A model generated the notes under the pieces. The model saw only the letters and a list, made by a program, of their open reading frames with translations. It was not told the DNA's origin and searched no databases. A program made the translations under genes and the position numbers. A stretch of DNA of 64,000 nucleotides from Takakia lepidozioides (Eukaryota > Streptophyta > Takakiopsida > Takakiales > Takakiaceae), in NCBI GenBank assembly GCA_030704615.1, contig CM060732.1:38979053-39043052 (forward strand), given 5' to 3'. This document shows positions 31,981 to 43,335 of the stretch, piece after piece. Within the stretch, counting starts at the first letter, position 1. Every line of letters begins with the position of its first letter.

Positions 31981-33057
31981 ATTAAGCTATTGTTGACGAC
32001 AACTTAATCTGCCACCTCCGAGAGGCAGAGCTCTTCGTTCTAGCGAGCCCAATGTTGTCGTTGTATGAGTGCAATAGCCTGTAATATGTTCAGGATTAAG
32101 ATGGTGTTGACGACACCTTAATCTGGGCGTGCAATGCTTACCTTCATTATGTTTTTGGCAGAGAAAGCGGAAGAAGGCTTGGGAGAGTCAGCGTCCGATC
32201 TCATCTGTGGATCCTGCAGTTCAAGAGCAGACCATGCCAGAGCAGGGTCATGTCGCTCAGGAGGAGGAGGTGCATATAATGCAGTGTCCACGACAGGTCA
32301 CAGGCACTGAGGAGCAGCAAAAAAACACACAAGTGCCTCCGCAATCCGTGAAGGAGAAGAGCCAGGTGCAAGGCAGAAGGCGTGCAGGGGGGGGCGGGTC
32401 TTCCAGCGGAGGAACGAAGCCAAAGAAGGTTAGTTCATACATTCGAATCCATGGTCTTTGCAATACAAAGAAGTTAGTTTGAGGTGTTGATAACGCCACC
32501 TAAAAGGTCACCTTTGCGGGTAATGGTTTACTTAGGAAGGTTAAAGTGAAGGAAGATTAAGGTGTCATTGACGACACCTTAATCTACCACTGCGTTCAAC
32601 CAAAAACAGGGAGAAAACACCCAAGAACTACAACAGATTAAGCTGTCATTGACGACAGCTTAATCTGCCACTTCGAACATGGGGAAATCACCTTGAAAAA
32701 CATCAGATTAAGATGTCGTTGACGACATCTTAATCTCCCTCCCCATTGAACCAAAATATGGGCAAAACACCCTAGAACTACAGCAAATTTAAGGTGTCGT
32801 TGACGACATCTTAATCTACCAATGAATTGAACCCAAAACATGGGAAAAACAATCTAGTACTACAGTAGATTAAGGTGTCGTCAACGACACCTTAATCTGC
32901 CTCTGCAATCAAAACAAACATGGGAGAAACACTCTACAACTACAGCAGATTAAGCTGTCGTCAACGACAGCTTAATCTGCCACTGCAGTCAACCTCAAAC
33001 ATGGGGAATTCACTCTAGGAAAACAGCCAATTAAGCTGTCGTTGACGACATCTTAAT
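31981..33057 (+). repeat. Palindrome array 1b
   Basis: Nine palindromes of the same family start at 31981, 32095, 32556, 32637, 32707, 32787, 32869, 32949 and 33030. From 32556 the period is about 80 bp. Two units are perfect: 32869 has arms ATTAAGGTGTCGT and 32949 has ATTAAGCTGTCGT, each with its exact reverse complement. Seven units have TG at the centre and two have CA, so the loop is inverted relative to array 1a in most units. A candidate exon (32162-32428) lies between the second and third units. Confidence 0.9.
32162..32428 (+). CDS. Candidate internal exon of a gene-D-like gene
   Basis: The segment is bordered by TTTTTGGCAG before it and GTTAGTTC after it, both good plant splice sites, and is exactly 89 codons with no stop. 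It begins RKRKKAWESQRP, is Glu/Gln-rich in the middle, and ends GGTKPKK. The exon of gene D near 51417-51789 has the same layout: it starts with a basic RRKRRK cluster, is acidic, and ends SGAPKKK directly before a GT donor, and a palindrome array follows it too. No domain is recognised. The alternative is chance open sequence. Confidence 0.4.
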
Positions 33058-33490
33058 CTGCCAATGAATTGAACATAAAACATCCAAAAAACACCCTACA
33101 ACTACAGCAGATTCAGCGTAGCTGCGGCGTGAGCCCAGCCCTGTGAGCCTAGGAGCTGAGCTCACGTTTCAGGGAAGCGTGAGCGGCACAAATCTGCTGG
33201 AGAAGTAGGTCCTATAGGCGAGGATTGCAGGAAGAGGGCCTATTACCGTGGACAAAACAAAGGGGGCCACCGTGCACCATGTCTGCAATGCCTGCACAAA
33301 AAGAAGAATATGAAAATATCGCAGATTTGAGCTCAGAATGATTGACACACTTTATTTCAATTCACAGATAGACGCTTACAATGAATGACATGTGCATTTG
33401 CCCTGGTTCCGTGAACGAAATGTATGTGTTTGTCCTAAATGCAAAATCTTCACACGGTAACCTGGAAACCAGCATGGGAAGCGGGCATGG
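33058..33490. other. Non-coding flank, second copy of the GCGTGAGC border
   Basis: GCGTGAGC and GAGCTCACG motifs (33130-33190) and GAAGAGGGCCTATT (about 33232), shared with 29260-29400. No gene is seen. It follows the last palindrome and precedes the 3' end of the second SWIM gene. Confidence 0.5.
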
Positions 33491-33501
33491 TTCGTATGTG
33501 T

Positions 33502-36500
33502 TCAAAGAGAATCTGGCGGAGCCCTATGTGAGGTGTCCCGCTGCAGAAGGGTGATGACTTCTCCGTAGCCTAGTGTGGCTTGGTGAATGAATTGGTCTCT
33601 CTTACCGTTGCAGCACATAATTACAAGGTATATATAATATTGATGCTTGCAGGGGACCCACTTCCCTCTCATGCCGAGAGCGCCCTCACACATCGTTACA
33701 AAATCCGGACAAGTGCACGTAGGGAAATTCCCCATGGTAACCTGATATTCTTTGACATGAAGAACTGAGCCAATAGACAGCACTGTGTAAATCCGTCCAT
33801 ACCCCGGGGCAAGGACTTTGGTGATACGAGTCACCCGAGGCTGCAAAATTCTAGCCGATTCCATCTTGCAGTCGTGATCTGCACCCGAAGCGACACAACG
33901 CATTGTTTTTCCATCTCTTTTTGTTGGGTGGGAGTCGGCACCGGGTGGAGGCATTGCCGGAGCATGTGACACATCTGTGCCGACAGTGCATGTGCAGCAT
34001 GCTTATCTCGGTTGATGGCAGCGACGTCCCAAGTTTCACAGGCCAAATTGCGGGGGGAGGGGGCTTCATTATCACCGAAGGACAAACTGTTCCCTTGACG
34101 CATCGTGCCATAGCGTCTGGGCAGAACCAGAACTTGTGGTCCTTTGACTCCCCTCTATGATAAGGTCGGAACAACCCTGTGAATGTTGGAGCGGGAGTCC
34201 CCCTGGAGCCTTTGCATATTTTTTATTTGCATTTCTTGAAAGAGGGGGTCCGAATTGCCATGCAAGCCACTCTAGATCCTGGTGGGGTGCGTTCTATATG
34301 CCACTCACTGTCAATGCAATCAGATTCATGCACCATGGACACCACCTCCTCCAATGGGATTCCTGCTGCTGTGCTTGCATGATCTGCACCTGCTCCACTG
34401 GAGGAGGACCCACCTGGGAAGGGGCGGGCACACAACTTAGTCTGCACCGGAGACATCTTTGGTACAGAGAAATTGACCCTGTCCAGCCGATGGGAATCTC
34501 CATCCGACCCTAGAGGAGTGTTCAATTTCCTTTTGCATGATCCAAATCTTTCCTCGCCTTCCAAATGGGGGATCCTGGATTGCAAAGGAGAGCCTTCAGT
34601 GCACCTGTTCAGAGCTTTGGCCATCTTTGATAGGTCTCCGGACCTACTCGCAGCCCTTAGCATCAACAAAGTATCAGGGCCCTTGCCTCCGCCCCGTCCC
34701 ATCAAAAAATTGCGGTACCTGGTTTGTTGTGTAAGTGCCCGCACCATGTCATCAACAGTGGCCACATACAAGTCACATCCTGCTTTGGTAGACTGCTGCA
34801 TCCAGGCGTTGTGAATAGTCTCCGCCAAATTACAAGATGGCATGTCGGCCAAGTCCTCCAAGGACATGTCCTGCAGGAGGCATTGCATGCAAATGTGAGG
34901 AACGAAAGGAAATGGAAGAGGTTCTGCAAGTGACAATCCAACAACCCCAAAGGAACAGGCATGATGCAAAGTGAAATTTGTGTTTCTGGGATTGAAGAGG
35001 CTTACCGTCGTCATGAAACTCCCCACTGTCTGTTCCTGAAGTGCCAAAAAACCAACCAGTCCTCCAACTCCTTCAGGTGGATACCAGTAGCACCACCAGA
35101 GGAGAACCACCCAGCCCGGATTGCTTGGTAAGTGCTCTCAGCTTCTCCCATTGAGGTGACATTTTTGTACTTGAGGCATAGCCTTCTGTGCTCCAACTGA
35201 AAGGTCAGGGCGAATGCAGCGCTTTGTATGACGTGCCAGAGATTGACTCCAATGGAAGAGGCATGTGCGCTCCCTATTTTCCATTGGGACCTTAGGATCC
35301 CCCGAACCAAAGACACGTTGCACTGCATTGAAATTTGTCTGTGCACTATCAGCCATGAAGCCCGCAAAATTTGTGTTCTGCATTCCATTGCGCTGCATGA
35401 CGGCCAGGAGCGAATTCCACATGAGCATCTGGGATTCACTGTCCTCCGACTGCATATCACAAATTGCTATGGAGAGCACATGCTGGTACGCTGGATCGTA
35501 CACATGGCACGCCATGGTTGTCCAACCCTTCACCCGTTTGCAGTGATCAAACATTAACCAACATTTAGCCAAATCTCCTCTAGGTGGCATTCGGCGGACT
35601 ATGCTCACACCACTGCCTTTGCCCACTATGGACATCTTGAACAAATACACCTTGGACGAGCCCTGGCCAGGGAAGATACTGTTTTGAATGAATTCATAGC
35701 GACTCCTCCGTTTGAGGTCTATAATATTGTCCATGAATCCAGCACTACATGTGCCCATTCTGAGTGCATTCACCTGGTTTCAAATATTGGGAGAGCTCAA
35801 CACGGAGAAATGGTCCATTACTGCATCAAGCAAATCTGCATCCAACATTGGTTGTGTCGCATCCCTTTCACCCATTATGTGTTTTTCCAGGAATGCCTTG
35901 CTAGCTGCAAGCGCTATAGCAGAAGGTGTTGCACAAGGGGCATTGTGGAACTCCTGCTTCAGCAGATTTCTAGCGATGTCCACACTATCCCTACAACTTC
36001 CTTTTGACACAGGATGCTCATGTGTACCTATGTGAATGCAGGCACGAGTCATTGTTTTGCATCGGTGTGCCACCTGGTACATACGAGCGTGGCACACAAA
36101 CACAGGACGGGGAAAGTTTGCAGAACCTGCACACAAAAGTATTGGTCTTGGGAGGGGCAAGCCCTGGGGTGAAAGGATTCAGGGGCACACCTTCCCACTC
36201 ACTTTCGTTTGATTTAGCGCTATTTCTCAGGCGAGGGCAAGAAATATTCACGCACTTGCAATGCCCAATGCAAACCGACCTTCGAAATTTCAATCCAATG
36301 TCGTTGTGGATGTTCGATGTTTTTGTCCTACACCAAGGGTGTCCGTCATGTTCCCTACAGAAGCCCAGTTAGTCCACTGGAAGACGTGGGAGGGTTGAGC
36401 TCAAACAAGATGTCCCCATCAAACTCTGCTGCCACATATTGAACCCGCTACACCCGAAGGGACTCCCAATCAACAAAACGCAGCTCGCTCTTGCACCCAG

Positions 36501-37014
36501 GCACCCCTGCGAGGGCTTTCAATTTTGGAATGACACTCGTTATCTCCTGCAATTCGTCATCATCCAAGAATGGAGTCTGCACTGGCAGAGGAATCTCAGA
36601 AACATCCTTCGAGGACGAGTCTGAAAGAGTCACGAATGTAGTGGATGTGCTTACTTCTTGTTTCACATAAACTCTGCCCTTCTGCTGCACGACCGATGCT
36701 GCAGTGCCAGGGGTAACTACTGATCCTGCTGACTGTCTTCTCTCTTTTCCAAGGACCCGGTATGTGCCTGGAAGGACTCTCCACTTCCTTCCACACTTGC
36801 CAACCAATGGTTTTTCCAAGTGCCCAGAATCCAAATTCCCATCCTCGTCATACACCTCTTTTTGAACAAGCAGAGAACCCAATTCCAGAGGGAACACTGT
36901 AACCAGCTCATCCTCATGAACAATTGCAAACCCATCGTCATCTGCAGTAGCAGTTAGTGGAAGACTACCTGCATTGGAATGAAATCGAGCAAGTCTATCT
37001 CGCTCCCTGGACAT
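33502..37014 (-). pseudogene. SWIM-domain MULE-transposase-like gene, copy 2, broken
   Basis: The likely start is the ATG at 37014 (MSRERDRLARFHSNAG); exon 1 runs to about 36450. Next is a Cys-rich region (about 36000-36300, CIGHCKCVNISC and FVCRFCKL) followed by TRACIHIGTHEHPVSKG. The central part (35138-35773) looks like a MULE transposase core: CWLMFDHCKRVKGWTTM, GFMADSAQTNFNAV and RTCLFHWSQSLARH (the C-x2-H signature). The C-terminal part has KFWFCPDAMARCVKGT and the SWIM finger TCTCPDF...VPCKHQYYIY (C-x-C-x19-C-x-H). Damage includes an in-frame TGA near 35780 and frame changes near 35190, 34220 and 33900. A spliced intron (34871-35005) shows a nuclear gene. It could be a domesticated or an autonomous transposase; I cannot tell which. 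Confidence 0.75.
34871..35005 (-). other. Intron in SWIM gene copy 2
   Basis: On the minus strand the donor is GACGACG|GTAAGCC and the acceptor is CCTCCTGCAG|GACATGTCC, 135 bases apart. Reading across joins FWHFRNRQWG...FMTT to DMSLEDLADMPS without the low-complexity insert seen in the unspliced frame. Confidence 0.65.
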
Positions 37015-37651
37015 ATTTTCCTACTCTGACCCAAAGTTGCGATCCACAAAGGGTCCCCCGAACTGATAGCCCGTAATTCTCGAAAAGGGATCCACCCCAA
37101 ACAAACTGAGGTGAATAAGGGTAGCATTGACCCAAAGATTGCGGGCGATGCATGCAAAGGATGTAGGAATGACATGCACGCCGAAAGTCTGCACCGAACT
37201 TCGCAGTCAGCCACACTTAGAGACACCAACCAGAAAAACTGTTTTCAAAGACAAGAAGCCACAAGAAGCCGTGCTGTATTTGGATAAAAAGCAAACCCTG
37301 AACATGACATGAAACCATCCATTATGGAAAGACGGCAAGAACCCTGGAGAGCAGTAAACAGGAAACCCCGAATCTAATGACGTTGTGCTGTGCTTGAAGA
37401 GCACAACACAAACACTGATTCTCCGGGGGACACCTCGCACGAATGTGTGCAACACATCACCATTGCCGACACAAACCTTTATACCGAATGACCCCATTGC
37501 GACAGTGACGGCGAAATGCAAACCGCAGGGTAGGCAATATAACATACGTGGATGCATATGTGAAGCATAACAACTATTGCGAATCTGCAAGTACTGCTCG
37601 AAATTGAACTAGCAATAGATTTTTATGGCACTTCTGAATTTGAAAGAATGC
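37015..37651. other. Upstream region of SWIM gene copy 2
   Basis: Minus-strand open stretches (36954-37229 and 37207-37590) are present, but I cannot assign a domain or splice them convincingly to the exon at 36450-37014. It is probably the 5' untranslated/promoter region, possibly with an upstream exon. It is cut by A2 at 37656. Confidence 0.4.
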
Positions 37652-37656
37652 AAGAA
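37652..37656. repeat. A2 target site duplication, left copy (AAGAA)
   Basis: AAGAA directly before TGTTAGAGG, repeated at 51141-51145 directly after GCGCGACA. Confidence 0.92.
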
Positions 37657-38767
37657 TGTTAGAGGACTGTAGGGGACTTAGACATTTATATGGGATCTGT
37701 AGGGTACCCTTAATTTTTGCACAGACTGAGACCAACAGGAGCCTTAGGGGTGACAGCAGCGCACTGTAGAGGGGGTTACACAGCCGACACAGCCGACACA
37801 ACACAGCCGTCACACAGCCACACACAGCCCACACAGCCACCACAGCCAACACAGCCAGTCACAGTCGTCACAGCCCACACAGCCCACACAGCCCGTCACA
37901 GTCGTCACAGTCGTCACAGCCCACACAGCCCACACAGCCGTCACAGTCGTCACAGCCCACACAGCCCACACAGCCCGTCACAGTCGTCACAGGCCCACAC
38001 AGCCCACATAGCCAACAAAGCCCGTCACAGTCGTCACAGCCCACACAGCCGACACAGCCCGTCACAGTCGACACAGCCACACAGCAGTCACAGCCCGACA
38101 CAGCCAAACACAGCCAGTCACCGCTTGACACAGCTGTCACGATAATAGGGAACTAAGAGTAGGACAGGGAACGACTGTGGGGAACAACACCTGTGAAGGG
38201 AACATGTTAGTTCACAGACGACGGTTAGAGAGGGAGGAAACGGTTAGAACCGCGGATAGGAGGATAAAGGGAGAAACGGGGAAGAAAGGGGGGAGGGGAT
38301 CATTTTTGGAAGGGGACTTTGAGTGAGGCTGGAGCGGGAGATCGGAAGCAAAGGATGGAGAGCACGAGGAAAGGAGGATTAGTAGATGCTTGTTATATGC
38401 AAAGCTGTAGTGATATTGTAGAGCAGATTAGAGACACAATGGCTTCGGCCTGATACCTGATAAATCATAATCTGATACTTATACGATACAATCACACTGT
38501 GTAGAGAGATCTGAGAGAAGCTGTGGATTGAATGGTGAGTGAAGGAAACCGATAGATTGATGAAGCAAACTGATACTTAATTATCATGTAAGGTAGCTAA
38601 GATGAATGCGAAAGGGGAAACAAATAGGAAACACCCCCATGATACACTAGCTGTAGGTCATGACTGATTGTTCTGCGCGGGCTGAGTACTTAGAGATTTC
38701 CAACTCTTCTATCTTGGAGTTTCCGCCTCGGATAGCGAAGGGATGGGTGAGTAAAAGCCGCGCGACA
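37657..38767 (+). repeat. A2 5' LTR
   Basis: TGTTAGAGGACTGT to CGCGCGACA. It contains the CACAGCC minisatellite (37780-38140), two ACGGTTAG words (about 38223 and 38240), and a conserved AT-richer part (38400-38600) where the promoter could lie; no TATA box can be named with confidence. Confidence 0.93.
37780..38140 (+). repeat. CACAGCC minisatellite in A2 5' LTR
   Basis: Higher-order repeats of CACAGTCGTCACAGCC and CACACAGCCCACACAGCC. The unit number differs from the 3' LTR (50190-50510), which accounts for most of the length difference between the two LTRs. Confidence 0.92.
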
Positions 38768-38769
38768 TT

Positions 38770-38788
38770 TGGCGACCATACTGGGGAC
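38770..38788 (+). other. A2 primer binding site
   Basis: TGGCGACCATACTGGGGAC starts two bases after the LTR end. Its TGG start is that of a tRNA-primed site, but it is not the initiator tRNA-Met site of elements B and C. The matching tRNA was not identified. Confidence 0.7.
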
Positions 38789-38861
38789 CTAGGACATGAA
38801 CAACCAGATGTGACAGGCATCTGGTGGGGATCATGGTGGTTGGACCATTAAAGAATTTGAA

Positions 38862-39631
38862 GTGAATCAAATTCCCTGTGGAACGAAGGAAGAAAGATTG
38901 TCCAAACAATTCTTTCAAAGGTTCTTGGAATTGCCAGACGGATGTAAAGAAAATATTCTTAAACGAGTGCATGATGCTGATCCAGAATGGGGTCTGGAGA
39001 AAGGAGTGATAAAGATTTATCAGGTAGCCTGTAGAGGAAGAGCACGTTGGTTACCAACATTAGTTTATGTGATAGCGTTGCTATCCATTAAACGAGTAGA
39101 GTTTGAAGGCTGGGAAGAAAGAAAGGTGAATGTTTATACTCATATGCATGAAGAGCTTGTACTGGTAAAGAATTGGATTCCAAGGATATTTTGTGGATCA
39201 AACTCACACCAAGAACAGCTTTTCAGACTTGTTTGCCATATGGTTATATGGTAACGGAGACTTCAAGTATAGCCAAGGGTGCATTGAAGCTTGAAAGAAA
39301 CCCAGGCATATACGAGAGATATTACAGAAGAGAGTTTTGGTTATTGCCACATTAAAAGAAATGAAAGACATGGGACATGAGTGATGAAAGAGAAGCTAGA
39401 CGACAGAGATATTCAGCAAAAAGAGAAAGCTATCTGAAAGCTAATTATCCATATCTTTGGGAGAGAGGAATAGACATAGGGGAATCATCTGGACCTCTCA
39501 CACCATCAAGATCAAAGAGTGCATCACCTATACCGGAAGAACTAGAGTTGGATGCCACTCCTTCTGTTTCTTTGCAAGAAAGATTAAGGGAATTGGTACA
39601 GGAAGAAGATCAATCACGAGGTGAAAGATGA
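38862..39631 (+). pseudogene. A2 Gag N-terminal extension, broken
   Basis: MNQIPCGTKEERLSKQFF opens a 130-codon frame that shifts near 39200. The continuation (39173-39355, 39377-39631) includes YRREFWLLPH followed by a stop and then MSDEREARRQRYSAKRES. A1 has the same layout with the same TAA, so the breaks are partly ancestral. No domain is recognised. It may not be translated as one piece with Gag. Confidence 0.5.
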
Positions 39632-39658
39632 TCTGAGGTACATCCTTGGATAAAAGAC

Positions 39659-41673
39659 TTGACAGAAATCTTTGATAAGAGTTGGCATGGAACACCAAAA
39701 GCAGGAACTCCAGTTTCTGAAGCAGAAGATGAAGAAGGAGAAGAGGATGTGGCAGAGCCAACGGAGAGTTCAGACTCTCCAACACCATTACAGTTGAGTT
39801 ACATGAGTGAAGAAGAAACCCAAGGGCAGAACTTGGAGGATGAAAACAGAGAGAAGAAATGGAAGAGGAAGAAATGAAGAAGTAGACCCAACAGCTGAGG
39901 TTGAGACTACAACCAGGACATCCCAACCCGTTGGACCTGGATCAAGTGGAGCACTTGGATCACAGGCCAACGAAGGTGTCGGCTCAGGGGGATCAGGCGG
40001 GCTGCCTGGATCTGGCTCTGGGGGGACAGGGAGTGTGGGAAGTAGTGCAACTGAAGCTGGGAATACTGTGAATATCGTGGGGCCAGAAGCAAGGAGTGCT
40101 CAAGGGCCACCACTTGGTGGAAGATCCACCACAAAAACAACAGGTCCAGAAGGACCAGCACCAGCAAGGGTGCCAGCACCTGTCAGTGGGCAGAAGGTAG
40201 GGCCACAGATGGCGTTACAACCAACACGGGCAAAACCACCCTTTCCAATATATTCAGGAAAAGGGGATCCCGATGTACACATTAGCCAATTTGAGCACAT
40301 GTGTATAGTGAACAATGAGAATGGCGATGATGCCAAGATGAGACTGTTTCCTTGTTCACTTATCAAGAAAGCAAGTGAATGGTATGCAAGATTCCCTGAT
40401 AATCATTTCCTAACCTGGAATGGCTTGAATACAGCATTTCGAAATAGGTTCAGGACAAGTAAAACTGAGGATGAAGTGTATGGAAGTTTACAACAGCTGA
40501 AAGAAGAAGCATGAAACTGTTGAAGAGTATATGGAGAAGATGGAATTGATGATGAAAAAGCTGGCTGCAGTACCAGCGCCCCCGTTTACAGAAGACTTGG
40601 TTTGTGAGTGGATTAAGACCAGAGTTGCAAAAGAAAGTGGATATGTTACCCCATAATACAGTGGAGGAGGCATTTGAAACTGCAAACAGAATTGAGCAAT
40701 TGGGAATGCTCAGGAGAGAGAAAAAGGAAGATGAGGACTCTGAGGATGAGTCAGATGAAGAAGAAGAGCAAGAACTAAAAAGAAAGAGTAAGAGAAAGGA
40801 GAAGTTGAAGAGGGATAACTATGAAAAAAAATTGGAAGAAATCTTGAAGAAGTATGCCACAGAGGCTGCAACACATTGGAGGAAGGGTGTATGGTGTGCA
40901 AAGTGCCAGAATGAAGGCCATACCACCACAGAATGCCACATGAAGGAGAAACACTGTACTATCTGTAAAATGGATAACCATTCTACTGAGAATTGTTACT
41001 ACAACAGAAGGACAGCTGCAAGAGAACCTAGGCAAGTAAGGGTGCATCAGGTGCAGCCCCAGCCAAGAAGAAATAATGATCAGGACCACTATGGTAGGTC
41101 TGGTGGTTACAACAATGGCATGGAAGGGAGAGGTAATTCAAGAGGGAATTACCAAGGAAATTCCAGAGGCAACTATCAGGGTAATCCAAGGGGGAATTAC
41201 CAGCCCGGGAATCAGGATTATAGAAATAATCCAAGAACAGACCAAGGGCGAGGACCCAATGGTGAAGAGCTATGTTACTATTGTAATCAGCCAGGACATC
41301 GCAAGGCAGCCTGTTCATTCTGGATAAGACACCAGAATGAGATGAGAGCTCCTGTGAATGAGGCCCAGTGGTGGCAGCTCACATGGTTAGGCCATGTGTT
41401 GTACCAGAAGTAAGTACAATGATAGTAACAAGAAGTAAAGCCAAACTAATACCTCCAGTAGAAGAGGAAGAAGATGAGAATGGAAGTGGCAATGATATGC
41501 CTGAAGATGAAGAGACTTGGAAAGATGAGAAGGAACTGCACAAGGAAGTGGCAGATACTATAAGGGAAATGCAAAAGAGTACTGATATTCCTGTGGCAGA
41601 TTCCTCTGATTCGGATGGAGAAAAAGAAGGGAGTGAGGAAAAAAGAAAAAGAAGATGCAGACATGCAAAGTAA
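39659..41673 (+). pseudogene. A2 Gag, frameshifted
   Basis: The pieces are 39659-39877 (acidic leader), 39807-40514 (Gly-rich stretch and Gag core YSGKGDPDVHISQFEHMC), 40604-41413 (end of core, KR/E-rich segment, three CCHC knuckles CAKCQNEGHTTTEC, CTICKMDNHSTENC, CYYCNQPGHRKAAC with RGNYQGN repeats between) and 41368-41673 (acidic spacer). Frame changes near 39870, 40505, 41375 and 41640 are 1-2 nt indels compared with A1. The mature product would be the capsid and nucleocapsid. Confidence 0.85.
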
Positions 41674-43033
41674 TGAAGAGACTTTGGCTGCAGTAATATG
41701 TCAGACCAAAGCAGAAATTACCATTGGACAGCTATTAGCTGTGGCACCTTATTGTAGGCACAGGCTGTATCAGGCAATCAATCGAATTGCCCAAGAGACA
41801 GGAAACACAGACCTGAACAGCAAGGTGACCAGTTATAATGTGAAGCCGGAAGGGCGAGAACCAGTCATGGACTTTGATGATTCTATGCCAGTAATCCAAT
41901 TGAGAATTGGAAGCACAGAACTAACTGATGTACTGATAGATGGTGGTTCTGGAGTAAATATCATGACAGACCAATTAAGGAAGAAGCTTGGTCTAAGTAA
42001 CATGAAACCAGCCCCATTTACAGTAACAATGGCAATAGATCAAAGAAGTGTACAGCCATTGGGATTAATAAGAGGAGTTAAGATACAGATACAGAAAATG
42101 ATCTTTATGATCACAGTAACTGTATTAAAAATGGATGAAGTCATGGAGGCTTACTCCTTATTATTGGGACGTCCGTGGCTGAAACAGGCCAGGGTATTCC
42201 ATGACTGGAATTCTCAGTTACTAACTGTGCATAATGGGATGCACGAGATACAAATTACCACAAAGAAATCTAGTAGATTACCTGCTACAAGAAGACCTCG
42301 AGGAGTCAGAGAGTATGACTGGAGAGGAGGACTGGATGAGGAGCAGGAAGCTACCCTATTTGCTGCACACCCAGAATGGGAGCAGGTTGCGGAGATGCGG
42401 CTGGAAAGCCTAAGTTGTTTAAGAGGTATCTGCTGTGGTGTAGTGACGGCAACACCAATTGAAGAGGAAACCAACTGTTACCCACCACATTTCTATGAAG
42501 AAAAGGAGGGAGAGATAGAAATCCTAGAAGAACCAGCCACTGTGAGCTTAAAGGATGAAGTGGTGACTGGTTGGACAATCACAGCTGATGAGCAGGTGAG
42601 AGAAGTAAATGTGGGAACTCAGGAGGAACCGAGAATGGTGAAAGTAGGAGCTGATTTGGAGCCGGAATTCTTCGAAGAAGCTAAAAGCTTGTTCATCAAA
42701 TACAGAGATGTATTTGCTTGGAGCTATGAGGATCTAAAAGGGATACCACCTGAAGTCTGTCAGCATAAGATTGAACTGGAACCAGGGTCAGTACCAATCA
42801 AGCAGGCGAGGTATAGAATGAATCCCAACTACGCACAGAAGGTTGGAGAAGAGATAAAGAAGTTGGCTGAGGCTAAGTTTATATACCCAATAGAGTATAC
42901 AACTTGGTTGTCACCCATTGTTATAGTTCCAAGAAGAATGGCAAAGCTAAGAGTATGTGTGAACTATAAGAAGCTGAATGCTTGTACGAAGAAAGAAAGA
43001 TCCTTTCCCTGCCATTCACAGAAGCAGTATTAG
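41615..43033 (+). pseudogene. A2 Gag end, protease and N-terminal RT
   Basis: Gag C-terminal residues lead into the protease with VLIDGGSGVNIM (about 41930) and LLLGRPWLKQARVFHD (about 42155). The linker MEILEEP-like segment and the RT start (TTWLSPIVIV) follow. A local double indel changes PKKNGKLRV to PRRMAKLRV, and a 4-nt insertion after ACGAAGAAAG (about 42990) breaks the frame. The DGGSG loop is an unusual variant of the D-S/T-G protease motif but is shared with A3. Confidence 0.88.
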
Positions 43034-43335
43034 ACACTGTGGCAGGCCATGAGATGTACTCATTCATGGATGGCTTCAGTGGTTATAATCAAGTGCAAGT
43101 GGCAGAAGAAGACCAAGGGAAAACAGCTTTCATCACAGACTGGGGGGCTTATGCATACAAAGTCATGCCCTTTGGACTTTGTAATGCACCAGCGACCTTT
43201 CAGAGAGTGATAAGTGAATCTTTTCAAGAGTATCTGGATGATTTCATGCAGTGTTTTTGGATGATTTCAGTGTGTACAGCTCTAAGAATGAGCACTTGCA
43301 TAAATTGGAGTTATGCCTGGCCAGATGCAGGATGA
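42982..43335 (+). pseudogene. A2 RT, middle part in shifted frame
   Basis: Carries LPFTEAVLDTVAGHEMYS, SFMDGFSGYNQVQVAEED and MPFGLCNAPATFQR. A 1-nt loss at ATGCAGTGTT (about 43250) moves the catalytic block into the next frame. Two frameshifts within RT make this copy unable to reverse transcribe by itself. Confidence 0.9.

Noticed and set aside
29886-33057. Palindromes of array 1 as bacterial-type terminators or a CRISPR
   Set aside because: Spacers are homologous to each other, no T-run follows the stems, and the context is nuclear plant DNA.
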